Part shown: positions 29,648 through 30,875 of the stretch, one piece after another
Layout: every line of letters starts with the position of its first letter
Numbering within the stretch: position 1 is the first letter of the stretch
DNA from: a virus
IMG/VR virus record: IMGVR_UViG_3300008108_000242
Coordinates: 1 to 30,875 of that record
DNA: 30,875 nucleotides
Direction: 5' to 3' (one strand)
The notes under the pieces: model-generated
What the model was told of the DNA's origin: nothing
The model's database searches: none
What the model saw: the letters and a program-made list of their open reading frames with translations, nothing else
Program-made: the position numbers and the translations under genes

Positions 29648-29924
29648 ACGGGATCCTAATAACGGTTCCTGGCTCAATATCAAACGGGTCTGTTATTGTC
29701 GGGTTTATCTCCAGTATCTTCCACCACAGCACCGAGTTAAGCAGATGCTTATCGGCTAAGGCTCCTAGGCTATCTCCAAACACCCAGGTGTAATCAAAGA
29801 AACTAATGTTACCTAGCTCTTCAAACTCTCTGTAAACAGCAATGTCATAGTTGCCTGTAGATTTATTTTCAAGCTGAGCTAAAGGCCCAGTAAAGTATCT
29901 AGAACGACGCGTTATGTTACTCAT
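29634..29924 (-). CDS. LysM/gp53-like tail-tube adaptor protein
   Basis: 96 residues. The C-terminal half has the LysM-like pattern of baseplate adaptor proteins: FGDSLGALADKHLL (49-62), the aromatic VLWWKILEINP (65-75) and IEPGTVIRIP (83-92). In phages and contractile injection systems such short proteins join the tail tube or hub to the baseplate and do not bind peptidoglycan in this context. The N-terminus RSRYFTGPLAQ and a strand (NYDIAVYREFEELG) precede it. It overlaps the preceding tube-initiator-like gene by four bases (ATGA) and the hub gene start by 14. Confidence 0.75.
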   Translation of the reverse strand: MSNITRRSRYFTGPLAQLENKSTGNYDIAVYREFEELGNISFFDYTWVFGDSLGALADKHLLNSVLWWKILEINPTITDPFDIEPGTVIRIPYVNR

Positions 29925-30875
29925 TGACTTGGCTGCTCACCTTCTTTTTCAACGTTAGCAGTGCGTACCTTCTTCTTCTTATCAGACCAGGCTTGTTGTA
30001 CTTTCTCGTCTGTATCGCTAATAACTGGGTACCTAATAAACTGAAGGTCTACAATAGAAAACATAGGGATCATTTGTTCGCTAAATATAACGTGGTTTAC
30101 GTTTAAAGACGCAAGCGATACCTTGTACCTCATATTAGGGTGGATTTTTAACCATACCGGAGTTCCAGTTATATAACCAAAGTCAGCAGTTTTAGGTTTT
30201 GAACCACCCTCGCTATAGCTTAGTAAAGTTCCAGAGCTTTCTTTTGGATCGCCGTTTACTACTCTATATAAAAACTCTAGATCATACTCGGTGCCTCTAT
30301 GTAGAATTCCTTCAACTTCTTGCGCAGTTAACCCTCTAGGATAGTTTTTTGAGTAGGGTTGATTCTTACCCTTTAATGGAGCAAGCTCAGTCATGTCTAC
30401 TACTCGGTTTAGGTATAGCTGAACACTCACGCTAAAGCTTCCACCAATATAGTTGGCTGGATCGTGTGTTGCCAATATCCAGTCAATAGAGGTATCCATT
30501 TGAGTACCATAAGAGACGTAGGTAGGGTTGTATATAAACCTAAATCCCCAAGGTTTTTTTGTATCCGCATTTAATGCTTTAGCTGTTTGCGTATCTTGAA
30601 AGAGCATTCCTAAGACACCTTTTTCTGAAGTCTCTTCATATAAAAGATCCTTTTTACCTGGAACAACAAAACTTGCTCTACGAGTTGTTTTAGTATCTTT
30701 TAGGTATTGATCTTTTATTTTTGCCCAGTGGGACGGACTTCTAGTGTAAAAATGGTTGGGGGGATTAGTCCTAGAGTAGTCTTTAAAATCTTCTGGTCTT
30801 CCCCTATCAAAATCAGGTTCTTCTGAAGGTCCACCATCTTCAGCTTCTTTACAGGTGTTGTTCCTAATTTCAGTT
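29921..30875 (-). CDS. Tail-tube initiator/adaptor-like protein (5' end outside window)
   Basis: The frame stays open to the right edge, so an ATG at 30607 is internal; about 318 residues are visible. The N-terminal visible part is polar and charged (KDQYLKDTKTTRRASFVVPG, then KKDLLYEETSEKG). A core follows: FRFIYNPTYVSYGTQMDTSI, GGSFSVSVQLYLNRVVDMTEL and YDLEFLYRVVNG, and a late set of strands IHPNMRYKVSLASLNVNHVIF and VDLQFIRYPVIS. The 'F-x-F-N-P' start and an fNR...D-type strand recall the tube-adaptor proteins encoded just before LysM-like proteins in contractile tails and injection systems. The C-terminus is Lys-rich. Function by position and pattern only. Confidence 0.5.
   Translation of the reverse strand, partial: TEIRNNTCKEAEDGGPSEEPDFDRGRPEDFKDYSRTNPPNHFYTRSPSHWAKIKDQYLKDTKTTRRASFVVPGKKDLLYEETSEKGVLGMLFQDTQTAKALNADTKKPWGFRFIYNPTYVSYGTQMDTSIDWILATHDPANYIGGSFSVSVQLYLNRVVDMTELAPLKGKNQPYSKNYPRGLTAQEVEGILHRGTEYDLEFLYRVVNGDPKESSGTLLSYSEGGSKPKTADFGYITGTPVWLKIHPNMRYKVSLASLNVNHVIFSEQMIPMFSIVDLQFIRYPVISDTDEKVQQAWSDKKKKVRTANVEKEGEQPSQ

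Noticed and set aside
30605-30607. ATG 30607 as the true start of the rightmost gene
   Set aside because: The frame continues open to the window edge with plausible protein sequence.
4090-30875. tRNA genes or integrase/attachment site
   Set aside because: No cloverleaf-like sequence or integrase-like product was recognised by eye on either strand.

Overview
This window looks like part of the genome of a contractile-tailed (myovirus-type) bacteriophage of an actinobacterium, most likely a low-G+C freshwater actinobacterium. The evidence is two WhiB-family proteins, which belong to actinobacteria and their phages; moderate-to-low G+C by eye; strong AGGAGG-type ribosome binding sites; and T4-style accessory genes (Hsp20, RecA, dNMP kinase, DnaB/DnaC/primase, family A polymerase) next to a gp25/gpJ/gpV-type baseplate. 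I see no integrase, ribosomal gene, tRNA or CRISPR array. The host assignment is inference.

Layout. Bases 2-4036 are on the + strand: the 3' part of a very large Pro/Thr/Ser/Glu-rich surface or fiber protein, then an overlapping lysis-type cluster (50-residue membrane peptide, Cys-rich lipoprotein, holin-like protein, CHAP endolysin) ending at a strong hairpin terminator (4060-4090). Everything from 30875 down to 4090 is on the - strand in one almost gapless series, with many ATGA, GTGA or TAATG stop/start overlaps. Read in the direction of transcription it starts with the tail end and baseplate (30875-22525): tube-initiator-like protein, LysM-like protein, central hub (broken and split), spike, gp25-like sheath initiator, gpJ-like wedge, a short fiber-base protein, and a gpI-like protein fused to several carbohydrate-binding-like domains. 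After a small membrane protein comes replication (22232-15527): winged-helix initiator-like protein, DnaC-like loader, SWIM zinc-finger protein, unknown protein, DnaB-like helicase, WhiB, two tiny zinc proteins, primase, SNF2-like helicase. Next are a 47-residue ribbon-helix-helix regulator, a promoter candidate and Hsp20. Then a MerR-like protein, a candidate ssDNA-binding protein, DNA polymerase I, zinc-ribbon protein, RecA, two small nucleases, a second WhiB, a Cas4/RecB-like nuclease, dNMP kinase, a SpoVS-like protein and a metallophosphoesterase.

How the parts fit. The replication block encodes a nearly complete replisome (initiator, loader, helicase, primase, polymerase, SSB candidate), with recombination enzymes (RecA, resolvase-like nucleases, Cas4-like nuclease) and nucleotide supply (dNMP kinase) beside it. 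WhiB, RHH, MerR-like and SpoVS-like proteins are the likely regulators. Few clear promoters are visible; short intergenic gaps carry hairpins and repeats that look like RNA-level controls.

Main points of interest. The baseplate hub reading frame has apparently lost an internal segment at a 5-base microhomology, and its C-terminal part is a separate gene with its own ribosome binding site. The spike protein carries a C1q/TNF-like jelly roll inserted inside its OB fold. A 13-bp hairpin before the polymerase gene shows in its loop an 11-base copy of the actinobacterial 16S rRNA 3' tail (anti-Shine-Dalgarno). A SpoVS homologue, a Leu762-type polymerase, tandem repeats in the SSB leader and a WhiB with an insertion between its cluster cysteines are also notable.
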